NCBI GenBank assembly: GCA_937958665.1
Contig: CALGNM010000404.1
Span: forward strand, 1-29,701
From: an uncultured bacterium
GTDB lineage: Bacteria > Edwardsbacteria > AC1 > EtOH8
Reading direction: 5' to 3'
Length of the DNA stretch: 29,701 nt
The position numbers were made by a program, and so were the translations under genes. The notes beneath the pieces are model-generated. The model ran no database searches. It had not been told where the DNA came from and saw only the letters and a list, made by a program, of their open reading frames with translations. Shown here piece after piece: positions 8,239 through 17,295 of this stretch. Every line of letters begins with the position of its first letter. The first letter of the stretch is position 1.

Positions 8239-9131
8239 CGGCTGTCCTCCAAGCGTTTGGTGGATGAGGCAGTCTCCCAGATGAAGGGATTCCTTTTGGC
8301 CAGGTGAAAATCGTACCTGGCCATGATCCTGGCCAGCATCTCCAACAGCAGGGAACCGAAAAGATATGCCAGGTTCTTCATCCCGGCCGGGATCTCATCC
8401 TTCAACAGGTTCAGCACCACCAGGTTGTTCATGGTATCCGGCAGTTCCCAGTCCGGCCGCTGTTTCAACATGTGGAGATAACCTATCAGATGCCTGCGCC
8501 GGACCTTTAGGAAATCCTTGATGTTATCCGGCCCTCGATTCCGGAAAACGGCCTGGGGGACATATTTAGGAAAGTATCCTTTCTCGACAACCTGATGCAC
8601 TATCCAGGTTTCATCGGTGGCGGTATCATCCGGTATGCCTTGGATCACCCGCCGAAAGGCCACCACCTCCCCGGCCTTGAAGCTTTGCATAGCCACCCGG
8701 TGGTGCAACGACCAAAAAAGATTGACATAGAAGCCCATAAAACTGTCGCGGTCATTGAATGGAACTATCCGACCGGCCGTCACCCCAATGGTCTCTTCGG
8801 CAAAGGGTTCTATCAGGCAGGACAAAGCACCTTGGTCCGGGAGGACATCGGCGCTCATCAGCACCAATACATCGCGATCGGCGTTCCCAATGAAGAGGTT
8901 CACCGCCGCCGCCTTCCCGCGGCGCCGGGGTTCGGATATCAACCTTACCCTAGGGTCCCTGGCGGCCAAAGCCCGGACGATATCTTCGGTGCTGTCGGTA
9001 CAGCCGGAAGCCACCACGATGATCTGGCACAGGCCCGATTCCGGCCGATACGTCAAGAGGCGGTCCAGTAACCCGCCGATATTGGCCGCCTCGTTATAAG
9101 CCGCAATGCCTACGCTGTACTCAGTGGTCAT
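8235..9131 (-). CDS. glycosyltransferase family 2
   Basis: A 298-residue GT2 enzyme, cytosolic with possible membrane contact at its C-terminal part. GT-A signs are VGIAAYNEAANIGGLL at residues 7-22, a strand ending VVASGCTDSTED, RRRGKAAAVN at 70-78 (nucleotide-sugar loop), and MSADVLPD at 92-99, where the metal-binding DxD is reduced to SADV. ATDETW fits the conserved acidic motif near the acceptor site. The start is ATG 9129-9131, which overlaps the stop of the upstream GT9 gene as ATGA; a longer in-frame extension exists but would run far into that gene. The likely role is to add a sugar to a cell-surface glycan intermediate. Donor and acceptor are not predictable. Confidence 0.88.
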   Translation of the reverse strand: MTTEYSVGIAAYNEAANIGGLLDRLLTYRPESGLCQIIVVASGCTDSTEDIVRALAARDPRVRLISEPRRRGKAAAVNLFIGNADRDVLVLMSADVLPDQGALSCLIEPFAEETIGVTAGRIVPFNDRDSFMGFYVNLFWSLHHRVAMQSFKAGEVVAFRRVIQGIPDDTATDETWIVHQVVEKGYFPKYVPQAVFRNRGPDNIKDFLKVRRRHLIGYLHMLKQRPDWELPDTMNNLVVLNLLKDEIPAGMKNLAYLFGSLLLEMLARIMARYDFHLAKRNPFIWETASSTKRLEDSR

Positions 9132-10225
9132 AGGTTTCTCTTGATGGCCGCCAGCACCTCTTCTGAAGAAATGCCGGACATGCATTTGGCCCTAGGGCAT
9201 GAAGTTCGGTAGCAGGGCGAACAGTCTGCCCCGGCTGTTAGCTTTTCCCCCCTTCCGTATAAGTCTATTTCCTGCTGGCAGGTGGGCCCGAACAGTGCGA
9301 TGACCTTTACCCCCAGGGCTATTCCCAGATGCATGGCCAGGCTATCGGAGGTGGCCAGCAGCTCCAACCGGGATATCACGGCCGCAAACTGGCGCAGACC
9401 CAAGTCGCAGGAGACGGCCAGAGCCCCGGGAACCGCCCGGACTATTCGGGAAACCAAGGCCTCCTCGTCCGGCCCGCCCAGCACCAGTGCCAGCCCCAGC
9501 TTGCGGCGGTGGACGGCTTTCGCCAGTTCGATGAAATGCTGCTCCGGCCAAGCCTTGGTGGGAAAGGCCCGTCCCACCCCGGTGTTCAGTCCGATCAAGG
9601 GGCGGCCGGCTTTCCGGCCCAGCATTTTTTTTAGGTATCGGTCGGCCCATTCCCTTTCCTCGGTAGTGGTCCGATACTGGTAAGGCTGCCCCCGGTATTC
9701 AAGCCCGGCGGCTTCGATGACCAGCTGCTGATAGCTTTTCTGGTTGACCCTGAACTTCAGATGGTCCGAAAGCCCCAGGTCGAAAAGGTGACGGGATTTC
9801 CTATCCAATGGTACCAGGCAACCCAGGGGATCCCAGCCAAATCCGGTCTTCCGCTCCCCCTCCAGCACCGAGGCCAATCCGGCGGCCCGGGGTTCCTTAT
9901 CCAGGCAGATGATGCGGTCGAAGCTCTCGGCCGAGAGCTGGGTCAGGGCTTCCGGCCCGTAGCACAGCAGGCGGTCTATGGACTGGTTGTTCTCCAACAA
10001 CGGGGCGGCGTCGGGATCGGTCAGCCAAGTGATCTGAAGCCCGGAATCGCTTTGTTTGAGGGCCAGGGCCAGCGGGGTGGTGCGCAGCACGTCCCCCTTA
10101 GCCGCCAGCTTGATGATCAGGCAACGCTTGCTCCAAGCCGAGTATCCGGGGCATCCCCGGCACTGTCGGCCGACCCGGCAGGGCCGGTCGCCTTCAAAAT
10201 GGCGGCAGTCAGTTCTCCAGGTCAT
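9128..10225 (-). CDS. glycosyltransferase family 9 (heptosyltransferase-like) with Cys-rich N-terminus
   Basis: A GT9 enzyme of about 365 residues, related to LPS heptosyltransferases such as WaaC/WaaF. The GT-B signs are IIKLAAKGDVLRTTPLA after the N-terminal tail, IGLNTGVGRAFPTKAWP at the domain junction, LVLGGPDEE, TSDSLAMHLGIALGVKVIALFGPT near the donor site, and the Cys-rich CSPCYRTSCPRAKC close to the end. In front of the fold is a short extension with cysteines at residues 7, 16, 22 and 25, spaced like a metal-binding knuckle. The start is ATG 10223-10225, overlapping the upstream regulator by 17 bases; a longer frame would lie almost wholly inside that gene. The likely role is adding a heptose-type or other sugar to an LPS or surface-glycan core. 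Confidence 0.9.
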   Translation of the reverse strand: MTWRTDCRHFEGDRPCRVGRQCRGCPGYSAWSKRCLIIKLAAKGDVLRTTPLALALKQSDSGLQITWLTDPDAAPLLENNQSIDRLLCYGPEALTQLSAESFDRIICLDKEPRAAGLASVLEGERKTGFGWDPLGCLVPLDRKSRHLFDLGLSDHLKFRVNQKSYQQLVIEAAGLEYRGQPYQYRTTTEEREWADRYLKKMLGRKAGRPLIGLNTGVGRAFPTKAWPEQHFIELAKAVHRRKLGLALVLGGPDEEALVSRIVRAVPGALAVSCDLGLRQFAAVISRLELLATSDSLAMHLGIALGVKVIALFGPTCQQEIDLYGRGEKLTAGADCSPCYRTSCPRAKCMSGISSEEVLAAIKRNL

Positions 10226-11726
10226 GCCCCTCCTGCTTGAGCTCTTTGAGTTTATACTGCAGGGTCCGGAGGCTGATTCCCAGTTGGGCCGAGGTCTTCT
10301 TGCGGTCACCCCGGTTGGCCTTGAGGGTGGACAGGATGTACTCCAGCTCCAGCTGGTGCATGGTCTTGCCGGGCATGGCCAGCCCGCTTGGCTCCCCTCT
10401 CTCCAACACCGAACCCGGCAGGTCCTGGAGCCCGATGCTGTCCGAACGGGCCATCACCACGGCGTAGGAAATGACGTTCTCCAGCTCCCGGATGTTGCCC
10501 GGCCAATGATAGGCCGCCAGTGCATCCATGACCTCGCGGCTGATGTCTTTTATCCCCTTGGCTGCCGCCTGCCCGGAATGCTCCAGAAAGTGTCTGACCA
10601 GCAGGGGGATGTCTTCCCGGCGCTCGCGCAGCGCAGGGAGTTCGATGGTCACCACGTTCAGGCGGTAGAAAAGATCCTCCCGGAAGCGGCCCTGTCTGAC
10701 CTCCTCCCTCAGGTCGCGGTTGGTGGCCGAAATGATCCGGACATCCACCTTGATGCTCTTGTTCTCGCCGATGCGCCGCATCTCACCATCCTGCAGGACC
10801 CTCAGCAACTTGGCTTGGATGGCCGGAGAAATGTCGCCGATTTCGTCCAGAAAGAAGGTCCCCTTGTCCGCCTCCTCGAACAGCCCGGTCTTGTTGGCGG
10901 TAGCCCCGGTGAAGGACCCCTTTCGGTAGCCGAACAACTCCGACTCCAACAGGGTCTCGGGCAGTGCCCCACAGTATTGAGCCAGAAACATGGCCTCCCG
11001 CCTGGGCCCATTGTAGTGGATAGCCCGGGCTATCAGTTCCTTGCCGGTGCCGGACTCACCCTGGATCAGCACCGGGACCGAGCTGTCCAGCACCCTTTCC
11101 ACCAGGGCCAAAGCCTTGAGAAACTTGGCCGAGCGGCCCACGATGTTGTCGAACTGATACTGGTGCCGGATTTCCTTCTTCAGGATCAAATTCTCCTGCC
11201 GCAGCCGGGCCTGCAGCCGGGCGTTCTCAATGGCGATGGCCGCCATGTTGGCAAAGGCCGACAGGAAGGCCAGATCATCGTCGGTAAAGACGTTGGAGCT
11301 GGTGCGGCTGTCGATGTAAATCAGGCCTATGATCTGGTCGTGCTTCTTGAGCGGGGTGCATAGCACCGAGCGGATGTTGTAAAGCACCACGCTCTCTGAA
11401 CCGGTGAAACGGGGGTCGGACTTGGCATCCGAGGTCAGCAGGGGCTGGCCGCTCTCGGTCACCTGCCGGAGGGTGGTCTGGGATATCTCTCCGGAATCCT
11501 GGATATCCTTCTGTTCCAGATTGCGGGCCACCTTGACCGACATCTCCTCGGCCGGGGAATCCCTCAGCATCAGGAAACCCCGCTCGGCCCTGGTGGTGGT
11601 GATCACCAAATCCATCACCCGGCTCAGCAGCTCGTCGGGGTCCGAGATGGAGTTGATGATCCGGCTGATGTCGTAGAGGGCCAGTATTTCCTTGTTGTCC
11701 CCGGCAGAGGTGGTTCTTTCGTTCAT
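10209..11726 (-). CDS. sigma-54-dependent activator with GAF sensor (GAF-AAA+-Fis)
   Basis: A 505-residue bacterial enhancer-binding protein that should bind DNA and remodel sigma-54 RNA polymerase. The N-terminal GAF domain (about 18-172) contains [16 protein letters not shown] and ends in IENAR with a short coiled linker. The AAA+ domain has Walker A GESGTGKE (223-230), [13 protein letters not shown] with the sigma-54 contact loop reading GSFTGA and not GAFTGA, and Walker B FFLDEIGD (291-298). It continues with ISATNRDL and [12 protein letters not shown] (sensor II). A Fis-type helix-turn-helix near the C-terminus ([19 protein letters not shown]) binds DNA. There is no receiver domain, so control is probably by a GAF ligand or partner protein. 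It lies between the signalling block and the glycan cluster and may control either; no -24/-12 promoter was found in the window. Confidence 0.94.
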   Translation of the reverse strand: MNERTTSAGDNKEILALYDISRIINSISDPDELLSRVMDLVITTTRAERGFLMLRDSPAEEMSVKVARNLEQKDIQDSGEISQTTLRQVTESGQPLLTSDAKSDPRFTGSESVVLYNIRSVLCTPLKKHDQIIGLIYIDSRTSSNVFTDDDLAFLSAFANMAAIAIENARLQARLRQENLILKKEIRHQYQFDNIVGRSAKFLKALALVERVLDSSVPVLIQGESGTGKELIARAIHYNGPRREAMFLAQYCGALPETLLESELFGYRKGSFTGATANKTGLFEEADKGTFFLDEIGDISPAIQAKLLRVLQDGEMRRIGENKSIKVDVRIISATNRDLREEVRQGRFREDLFYRLNVVTIELPALRERREDIPLLVRHFLEHSGQAAAKGIKDISREVMDALAAYHWPGNIRELENVISYAVVMARSDSIGLQDLPGSVLERGEPSGLAMPGKTMHQLELEYILSTLKANRGDRKKTSAQLGISLRTLQYKLKELKQEGHDLEN

Positions 11727-11749
11727 GGCTGTCTATCCGTTGTTAGGCC

Positions 11750-12685
11750 TCAGGGCAGGTGGAATCGGGCTTCGGCGATCCCCTGGCTGCCCTCGGCATC
11801 GGTATTGATGACCTTCCAAAGGTAGTCCCGGCCCCTCTCCAGCACCGCATCGCAGTAGGCCCGCTCGACGTTGGACAGGTCCCGGCTCCACACCACAACC
11901 GTGTCGCGCCAGATCTCCACCCGGGCGGTAATGAAGAACTGGGGGACATTGTTCCAGATCAGGGTGTCCGGCAGGGAAAAAACGCTGTTGTTGGCCGGCT
12001 GAATAATGAATGGATATCCCAAATGAGCTGGCACCACCGCCTGAAGCTGTCCGCCGGCCATCGTCCCGGCGCTGTCCAGATAAACCGTCACCGTGTCGCC
12101 AACCTGGACCGAGGTGTCCAGCCGCCAATAGTAGCGGCGGGTCTCAGCATCCAACGTAATTGAGCTGTCAGGCAGGTAGGCGATCCCCCGGGTCCGGCAC
12201 TTGGCCAGGAAATACCTCTCCAGGGCGGCCTGGCCGTCGGGATGTCTCACCACCGCCTGGGGCAGGGCATAGACCGGAAGCTGTCCATCGGTGGTATAGA
12301 CCGATCGGGTGAGGACCCGGACGGAAACGATCCAGGGGATTCCCTTCAGGATGAAGTTGTGCTTCAACTGGCCCTGTACGGGAATGATCAGTGTGTCGGT
12401 GCGACTCAGGAAGTTTATGCCCGAGGCGGTGACCTGATAGGTCCGGCCGGCGTCCAGAGTCAGGGCATACTCCCCGGCCGAATTGGACCGAGCCAGGATG
12501 TTGCCGGGTTCGGCCCGGACCAGTATCCCGGGAACCGGAGTTCCCAGCAGGCTGTAGACCGTTCCCCCAACCCCCCGGCCGTTCACCGGGTCCAAGGGGT
12601 TATCCCTCCGGGCATCGGGCCCGCAGGCCGCCCACATGGCCAGCAGGCAGACCGAAAAAACTATTTTGGCCGCCGATTTCAGCAT
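11750..12685 (-). CDS. predicted lipoprotein with carboxypeptidase-regulatory-like domain
   Basis: A 311-residue secreted protein. The N-terminus is a signal sequence with a candidate lipidation cysteine at residue 21 (LLAMWAAC; Trp at -3 is unusual). It is followed by DARRDNPLDP, a motif often seen just after the lipid cysteine in FCB-type lipoproteins. Residues of about 35-105 (GGTVYSLLGTPVPGILVRA to GQLKHNFILKG) read like a carboxypeptidase-regulatory-like beta-sandwich. The rest is beta-rich and may hold further sandwich domains (IIQPANNSVFSLPDTLIWNN resembles a Fn3-like start). The start is ATG 12683-12685, because the upstream extension has no signal peptide and runs into the previous gene. 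It is likely on the periplasmic or outer-membrane surface, next to the DUF5683 protein and the PEGA kinase. No enzymatic motif was seen. Confidence 0.75.
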   Translation of the reverse strand: MLKSAAKIVFSVCLLAMWAACGPDARRDNPLDPVNGRGVGGTVYSLLGTPVPGILVRAEPGNILARSNSAGEYALTLDAGRTYQVTASGINFLSRTDTLIIPVQGQLKHNFILKGIPWIVSVRVLTRSVYTTDGQLPVYALPQAVVRHPDGQAALERYFLAKCRTRGIAYLPDSSITLDAETRRYYWRLDTSVQVGDTVTVYLDSAGTMAGGQLQAVVPAHLGYPFIIQPANNSVFSLPDTLIWNNVPQFFITARVEIWRDTVVVWSRDLSNVERAYCDAVLERGRDYLWKVINTDAEGSQGIAEARFHLP

Positions 12686-12722
12686 CTTCCGATATCGAAC
12701 ATTGCAATTACGCCAGCCTGGC

Positions 12723-13436
12723 TCAGTTGGAGATGGCCAGGTCCAGCAGGTTGTAGGCCCAGAACGACAGGGCCAGGTTGACCGTGAAATTACGGGTCCG
12801 GTACCAGCGATTATAGGTGGTGTACCGCGATTCGATGTCGCCTGGATTGTTTGCATTGAGATAGCTCTGATGGCTGAGGTAAGTGCCTAAAAAGGCCAGC
12901 CCGGTCCCGGCGGCCACCCCGGCCGCCCCCCATTTCAAAATCCGGCCCTTGCGGGCATCGCCCCTGACCGTCTGCCCCCAGCCCGGCCACAGCGCCGAGC
13001 GCCACAGTCCCTGGACCCTGCCCGGCCGGCCCTGCTCGAACAACACCCCCCCTTTTTGGTAGCCGTCAACCCGGTGGCGGAAGAAATCTATCTGGGCCCG
13101 CTTGAAGACCTCGATGATCTTGGGCGAGACGAATTCGGGATTCAACTCCAGCTTGGGCCGGACTGTCAGAATCTGCTTGAACCGCTCCTGGGCCGCGTCC
13201 TCCTGTCCCAGGGCCACCAGGGAGAAGGCCAGGTAGGTCCGCAGGTAAACCACATCATCCCGGGAATACCCGGTGGTGTCGCTCAGGGCGGACTCCCCGA
13301 TGGTGATCACCTCCTGGTAGTATCCCTGCTCATAGGCCTTGATCACGGCGTTCATGGGGTTGACCCTCTGAGCCAGGCAATCCTTTAGGCCGGGCAAGGC
13401 CAAAACCAGCATCGATATGGCGATCATCTTTCTCAT
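12723..13436 (-). CDS. DUF5683-like envelope protein with N-terminal helical repeat
   Basis: A 237-residue exported protein with a signal peptide at about residues 1-23 (cleavage near CLAQ). An alpha-helical, TPR-like stretch (about 28-95) contains YLRTYLAFSLVALGQEDAAQ and ends LTVRPKLELNPEFVSP. The C-terminal half has the family pattern RSALWPGWGQTVRGDARKG followed by a hydrophobic segment (AAGVAAGTGLAFLGTYL) and a final hydrophobic stretch, as in DUF5683 proteins. It overlaps the kinase gene upstream by 4 bases (ATGA). The pairing with the kinase and lipoprotein genes suggests an envelope sensing or scaffold unit, but its function is not known. Confidence 0.72.
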   Translation of the reverse strand: MRKMIAISMLVLALPGLKDCLAQRVNPMNAVIKAYEQGYYQEVITIGESALSDTTGYSRDDVVYLRTYLAFSLVALGQEDAAQERFKQILTVRPKLELNPEFVSPKIIEVFKRAQIDFFRHRVDGYQKGGVLFEQGRPGRVQGLWRSALWPGWGQTVRGDARKGRILKWGAAGVAAGTGLAFLGTYLSHQSYLNANNPGDIESRYTTYNRWYRTRNFTVNLALSFWAYNLLDLAISN

Positions 13437-15151
13437 TGCAGCACTATCTGCCTCTCGGTGGTGTCGTTCTCAGAGATTCGAATGGTTTCCCTCCACTCCC
13501 GGCCCTCCGGGCCGGCCAGTCTTAACTCGTGCTCCCCGATGGACAGCCTCAATGGCTGGCCCAGCGGAGTGGTCCCCTGTTCGGCCCCGTCCAGGTAGAC
13601 CCTGGCCCAGGGCACCACGCTCAACTTCAGGTAGCCGAAGGCCTCCGGCAGGCTCAGGGCCAGCAGAGTGGTGTCGCCCGGCAGCACCTCCACCTCCTGG
13701 CGGTACTCCCGGCGATTGGGGTGCCTCAGCACCACTTGGTGCTTGCCGGCTTCCAGCATGACCGGAGCCCTGATCGGTGTCCGGTCGATGAACCGCCCGT
13801 CGATGTAGACCTCGGCCCAGGGGCTGATGGAAAACTTGAGATATCCCGGGGGCAGCACCACCGGCGACAGTTCGATGTTCAGCGCCAGCTGCTGGTTGGC
13901 CTGGAGGGAGAACTCCCGCTTCTGCTCCTGGTATCCTTGGCTCTTTACCGACAGGCGATGCCGGCCCGTGTCCAGATTGCTTATGGCCAGCGGGACCTTC
14001 CCCCGGTAGTGCCCGTCCAGATACACCAGGGCCCCGGCGGTGCCCGACACCTCCAGGGTCTGCCGGTTGGGAGGAGTCTCCTCTTTGATTGCCAAACTGC
14101 TGTCCGGAGCCATAACCTGGGCGGGATTCTCCGCCCGGGACCTCAGGTAATCTCCAACCCACCTGGCCCCCAGGTAAAACAGGGCGGCAGCAGCTCCGGC
14201 CAAAACCAGGTACATGACCAGCCTTCGCAGGAAGATATCCCAGCGTTCCTGGCGGGCCAGCTTGGCAATCAGCTCTTGGTCCACCTGGCGGGGCTGATAG
14301 GTCCCCGGGTCGGCCAGATAGCGGGCCAGGGCCTCGCCGCTGGTCAGGGAATAAGGCTCCAGATCGGCCAGCACCTGCTCGGCCCGGTGATAGCGCCTAA
14401 AGCGCTCCTTCTCGAGCATCCGGAAGGCCACCCCATCCACCCCCGGGGGAATCGACGGATCCTCCTTGGACAGCCGGCTGGGTGAATGCCTCAAGGTGCG
14501 GTCTATGCTCTGGGAGTGGGTCTCTCCGGCAAAGGGATTGGTGCCGGTCAGCAATTGATAGAAGATCACCCCGGCCGCGAACAGGTCCGAGGCCTCGTCC
14601 CCCTTTTGGCCTTTTATCTGCTCCGGGGCCAGATAGGCCGGGGTTCCCACAAAGGTCCCGGGATCGGTGATGGTCAGGGCCTCCTTGGCGTAGGCCAGAC
14701 CGAAGTCGGTTATCTTGACCTGCCCCGATTTGGAGACCATGACATTGGCCGGCTTGACATCCCGGTGTACCACCCCCTTGGAGTGGGCATGGCCCAGGCC
14801 GGCGGCCATCTGCCGGACGACATACACCGCCAAGGTCAGGGGCAACCGGCCCACCCGGTCCAGCAGGTCCTTCAGCGAACAGCCGTCGATGTGTTCCAGC
14901 ACAATGTAATAGGAATCGTCCAGGACAAAGTAGTCGATGATGTCCACGATGTTGGGATGGCGCAGCCCACCCAGAATGTTGGCTTCCCGCTCAAAACGCT
15001 TGACGAACTCGGCGTCCCGGGAAAGATGGGGATGGAGCTGCTTGATGACCACCGGACGTCCCATCTCCCGGTGGCTGCCCAGGTAGATGGTGGCCATGCC
15101 CCCGGTGGACAGCAGGCGGCTGGCCCGGTATTTGCCGATATCCTTGTTCAC
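13433..15151 (-). CDS. Ser/Thr protein kinase with C-terminal PEGA repeats
   Basis: A 572-residue Hanks-type kinase. The catalytic domain covers about residues 8-270: STGGMATIY loop, VVIKQL with Lys37, Glu56 in helix C, HRDVKPANVM with catalytic Asp131, DFG at 149-151, TFVGTPAYLAPEQ activation segment, and DLFAAGVIFYQLLTG. One transmembrane helix (about 309-329) leads to three extracytoplasmic PEGA-like repeats starting around 372, 430 and 500 (VYLDGHYRGKVPLAI; VYIDGRFIDRTPI; VYLDGAEQGTTPL). PEGA domains are small surface domains common in bacterial envelope and kinase proteins. All catalytic residues are present, so it should be active. The gene overlaps a CheW-like gene upstream and the DUF5683 gene downstream by 4 bases each, so it may phosphorylate partners of the chemoreceptor array. 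The substrate is unknown. Confidence 0.93.
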   Translation of the reverse strand: MNKDIGKYRASRLLSTGGMATIYLGSHREMGRPVVIKQLHPHLSRDAEFVKRFEREANILGGLRHPNIVDIIDYFVLDDSYYIVLEHIDGCSLKDLLDRVGRLPLTLAVYVVRQMAAGLGHAHSKGVVHRDVKPANVMVSKSGQVKITDFGLAYAKEALTITDPGTFVGTPAYLAPEQIKGQKGDEASDLFAAGVIFYQLLTGTNPFAGETHSQSIDRTLRHSPSRLSKEDPSIPPGVDGVAFRMLEKERFRRYHRAEQVLADLEPYSLTSGEALARYLADPGTYQPRQVDQELIAKLARQERWDIFLRRLVMYLVLAGAAAALFYLGARWVGDYLRSRAENPAQVMAPDSSLAIKEETPPNRQTLEVSGTAGALVYLDGHYRGKVPLAISNLDTGRHRLSVKSQGYQEQKREFSLQANQQLALNIELSPVVLPPGYLKFSISPWAEVYIDGRFIDRTPIRAPVMLEAGKHQVVLRHPNRREYRQEVEVLPGDTTLLALSLPEAFGYLKLSVVPWARVYLDGAEQGTTPLGQPLRLSIGEHELRLAGPEGREWRETIRISENDTTERQIVLQ

Positions 15152-15525
15152 GCCCGAGGTTTCAGGGTTTCTATCTGCGACAGGTCCAGCAGCAGGTACA
15201 TCTTGGTGTCAGCCATCCCCAGGGCGTAGAACAGGTTGATGCCGCTGAGCATGGAGGGCCACACCGCCAGGGTCTGGTCATCCAGGTCAACCAATCCCAC
15301 AATGTGGTCGACCAAAAGCCGGATAGCCTGTCCGTTCCATTCGCAGTTGATGGCCCGCAGCCCCTCGGAGCTAGCGGCCCCGAAGGCCCGGCACAGGTTG
15401 TATTCCTGGACGGCCGATTGGCCGGAACCCCCGGAAGGGGAATGCTCTCCCCGCCCCACTGAGCTGACGTACTCGGCGGGAAGCCCCAGTCGGTGTTCTC
15501 CTATGGCAAAGGCCAGCACCCTCAT
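15148..15525 (-). CDS. short, divergent CheW-like adaptor
   Basis: A 125-residue protein that keeps the start of a CheW-type fold (VLAFAIGEHRLGLPAEYVSSV), LLVDHIVGLVDLD, which matches the LLVD.v..i section of CheW, and a final strand (MYLLLDLSQIE). It is shorter than usual CheW, and the receptor-binding part (normally an RG..vpV.dL stretch) is degenerate, reading NLCRAFGA. CheW links chemoreceptors to a CheA kinase at the membrane. The gene overlaps the Ser/Thr kinase start by 4 bases and follows the receptor gene by 15, so it probably serves the receptor encoded beside it and perhaps this kinase. That last point is inference. Confidence 0.78.
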   Translation of the reverse strand: MRVLAFAIGEHRLGLPAEYVSSVGRGEHSPSGGSGQSAVQEYNLCRAFGAASSEGLRAINCEWNGQAIRLLVDHIVGLVDLDDQTLAVWPSMLSGINLFYALGMADTKMYLLLDLSQIETLKPRA

Positions 15526-15540
15526 CTTAAGAACCTTCGA

Positions 15541-17295
15541 CTATTCGTATTCCGATACCAGACCGTTGAGCTTGTCGGCCGATTGCGACAGGGTCTGGGC
15601 CAGGGCGGTCAGCTCCTCCATGGAGGCGGTCAGTTCCTCGACCGCCGCCGCCACCTGCTGGGTGGAGGCCGCGGTGTCGATGGCCACCGTGGAGACATCA
15701 GAGGCCAGCTTGACCACCTCCCCGGCGCTCTTGCTCTGGTTGCGGGTGGCCTCGGCGATTTGCTTGACCATGGTGCCGGCCACCGCCACCGTGCTGTTGA
15801 TCACCTTGAGGGATTGCTCGGTCTGGTCGACGGTGGCCTTGCTGGCGTCGATGGTGCTGCGGCTCCGGTCGATCACCTCCACCGTATTGGCGATCTCCTT
15901 CTCCACCTGGCTGATCAGGCTGGCCACCTTCATGGCCGAATTGCCGGCCTCCACCGCCAGCACCCTGATCTCGTCGGCCACCACCGAGAAGCCCTTGCCG
16001 GCCTCGCCCGCCCGGGCCGCCTCGATGGCGGCATTCAAGGCCAGAAAATCGGTCTGCTGGGAGAGGTTGGAGATCAGGCTGACCACCACCCCGATCTCCT
16101 TGGACTTGTTCTGCAGCTCCTGGACCTTCTGATTGGTCAGGGCGGCCGACTGGTAGATCTCGCCCATCCTGGCCACCGCCTCGTAGTTCTTTTCGGCCCC
16201 GGACTGGGAGGCGTCAATGGCCTTCTGGGAGGAGACCATGGTCATCCGACCCTGGGACTCGATCAGCTTGATGGAGTTGGACAGTTTCTCCACCTCCTTG
16301 GCCATCTGGGTCAGCCTTTCGGACTGGACGGCGGTTCCCTTGGAGATCTGCTGGACGGTGGAGGAGATCTCCTGGCTGGAGGCGCTCATCTCCTGGGAGG
16401 AGGCTGCCAGTTGTTGGGAGCTGGCCGCCAGGTTGGAGGCCACGTTGCTGACCTCGCGGATCAGCTGCAGCACCTGCTGGGTGAAGCGGTTGTACTCCCG
16501 GCACAGGTCCCCCAGTTCATCGTTGCCCAGGATGGGCAACCGTTGGGTCAGCCCCCCCCGGCCGCCGGAGATGCCCTGCATCTTCCCGGTCAGTAGCTTG
16601 ACGGCCCGGTTTATGCTCTGGGCGGTGAGATAGGCGATGGTCAGGGTGGCCGCCAGCCCCAGACCGGCCAGGTACCAGATGCCGGGGTATCGGGCGATAA
16701 TCAGCCCGAAGGAGAAGGCCAGGGACATGGTCACCAGGAACAGGATGCCCAGCCGCCAGGAAAGGCTCATCCTCCTTGATCTTTGGTAGGCCTGGCCGCT
16801 GTCCCCCAGCTGGCCGGACAGCTGGGATACCTGGGCATGCAGCAGTTTTTCCTCCACCAGAAAGATGATGGAGCCCACCACCGCCCCGGTCATTATTCCG
16901 GGTATCAGCACCGCCCCGATGTGTCCCCAGTTCAGTCCGGTGCCCAAGACCATCATGATCAACCCCCAGGCCGGGACCCCCAGGGCGAAATGCCCCAGCA
17001 TGTGCAGGGAAGTGACCAGCGGGAAATCCAGGGCCGCCACGAACGCTCGTTCGGCCTGGCCAGATTCGGTGTTGGAGAAATGGACGATCACCGGCCTCAG
17101 CCGGCGGCGGCTGAAAACCTGCAGCTCGGCCGCCAGCAGCAGGGCCCACAGCGGACCCACCCAGGTCAGCACCTTCATGGCCAGGGGGGGCAGATCCACC
17201 GAATGCCCGATGAAGATTATCAGCAGGGGTACCCCGAAGAATACGGCGATCAGGTCGGGAATCGCCAGAATCAGCTGGGCCTTTCTATTTTTCAT
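15541..17295 (-). CDS. methyl-accepting chemotaxis protein with polytopic membrane sensor
   Basis: A 584-residue chemoreceptor. Residues 1-230 hold about six predicted membrane helices (near 8-28, 40-58, 94-116, 122-146, 180-201, 206-226) and no large periplasmic ligand domain. A HAMP-like piece follows ([16 protein letters not shown]). The rest is the helical signalling hairpin whose tip has [20 protein letters not shown] then [15 protein letters not shown], the most conserved part of the family. There is no CheR/CheB tethering pentapeptide at the end. It starts 11 bases inside the end of the neighbouring receptor gene, so the pair is co-translated. It should form receptor arrays with CheW and be modified by CheR, CheB and CheD encoded upstream. 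The stimulus may be membrane-embedded or intracellular. Confidence 0.93.
   Translation of the reverse strand: MKNRKAQLILAIPDLIAVFFGVPLLIIFIGHSVDLPPLAMKVLTWVGPLWALLLAAELQVFSRRRLRPVIVHFSNTESGQAERAFVAALDFPLVTSLHMLGHFALGVPAWGLIMMVLGTGLNWGHIGAVLIPGIMTGAVVGSIIFLVEEKLLHAQVSQLSGQLGDSGQAYQRSRRMSLSWRLGILFLVTMSLAFSFGLIIARYPGIWYLAGLGLAATLTIAYLTAQSINRAVKLLTGKMQGISGGRGGLTQRLPILGNDELGDLCREYNRFTQQVLQLIREVSNVASNLAASSQQLAASSQEMSASSQEISSTVQQISKGTAVQSERLTQMAKEVEKLSNSIKLIESQGRMTMVSSQKAIDASQSGAEKNYEAVARMGEIYQSAALTNQKVQELQNKSKEIGVVVSLISNLSQQTDFLALNAAIEAARAGEAGKGFSVVADEIRVLAVEAGNSAMKVASLISQVEKEIANTVEVIDRSRSTIDASKATVDQTEQSLKVINSTVAVAGTMVKQIAEATRNQSKSAGEVVKLASDVSTVAIDTAASTQQVAAAVEELTASMEELTALAQTLSQSADKLNGLVSEYE

Noticed and set aside
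9132-9185. 18-residue N-terminal extension of the GT2 gene at 8235
   Set aside because: It lies wholly inside the GT9 gene and has no family similarity, whereas ATG 9129-9131 forms an ATGA overlap and gives the normal GT2 start.
12697-12720. Possible sigma-54 promoter near the lipoprotein start
   Set aside because: A GG and a GC are present, but the distance between them does not fit the -24/-12 spacing.
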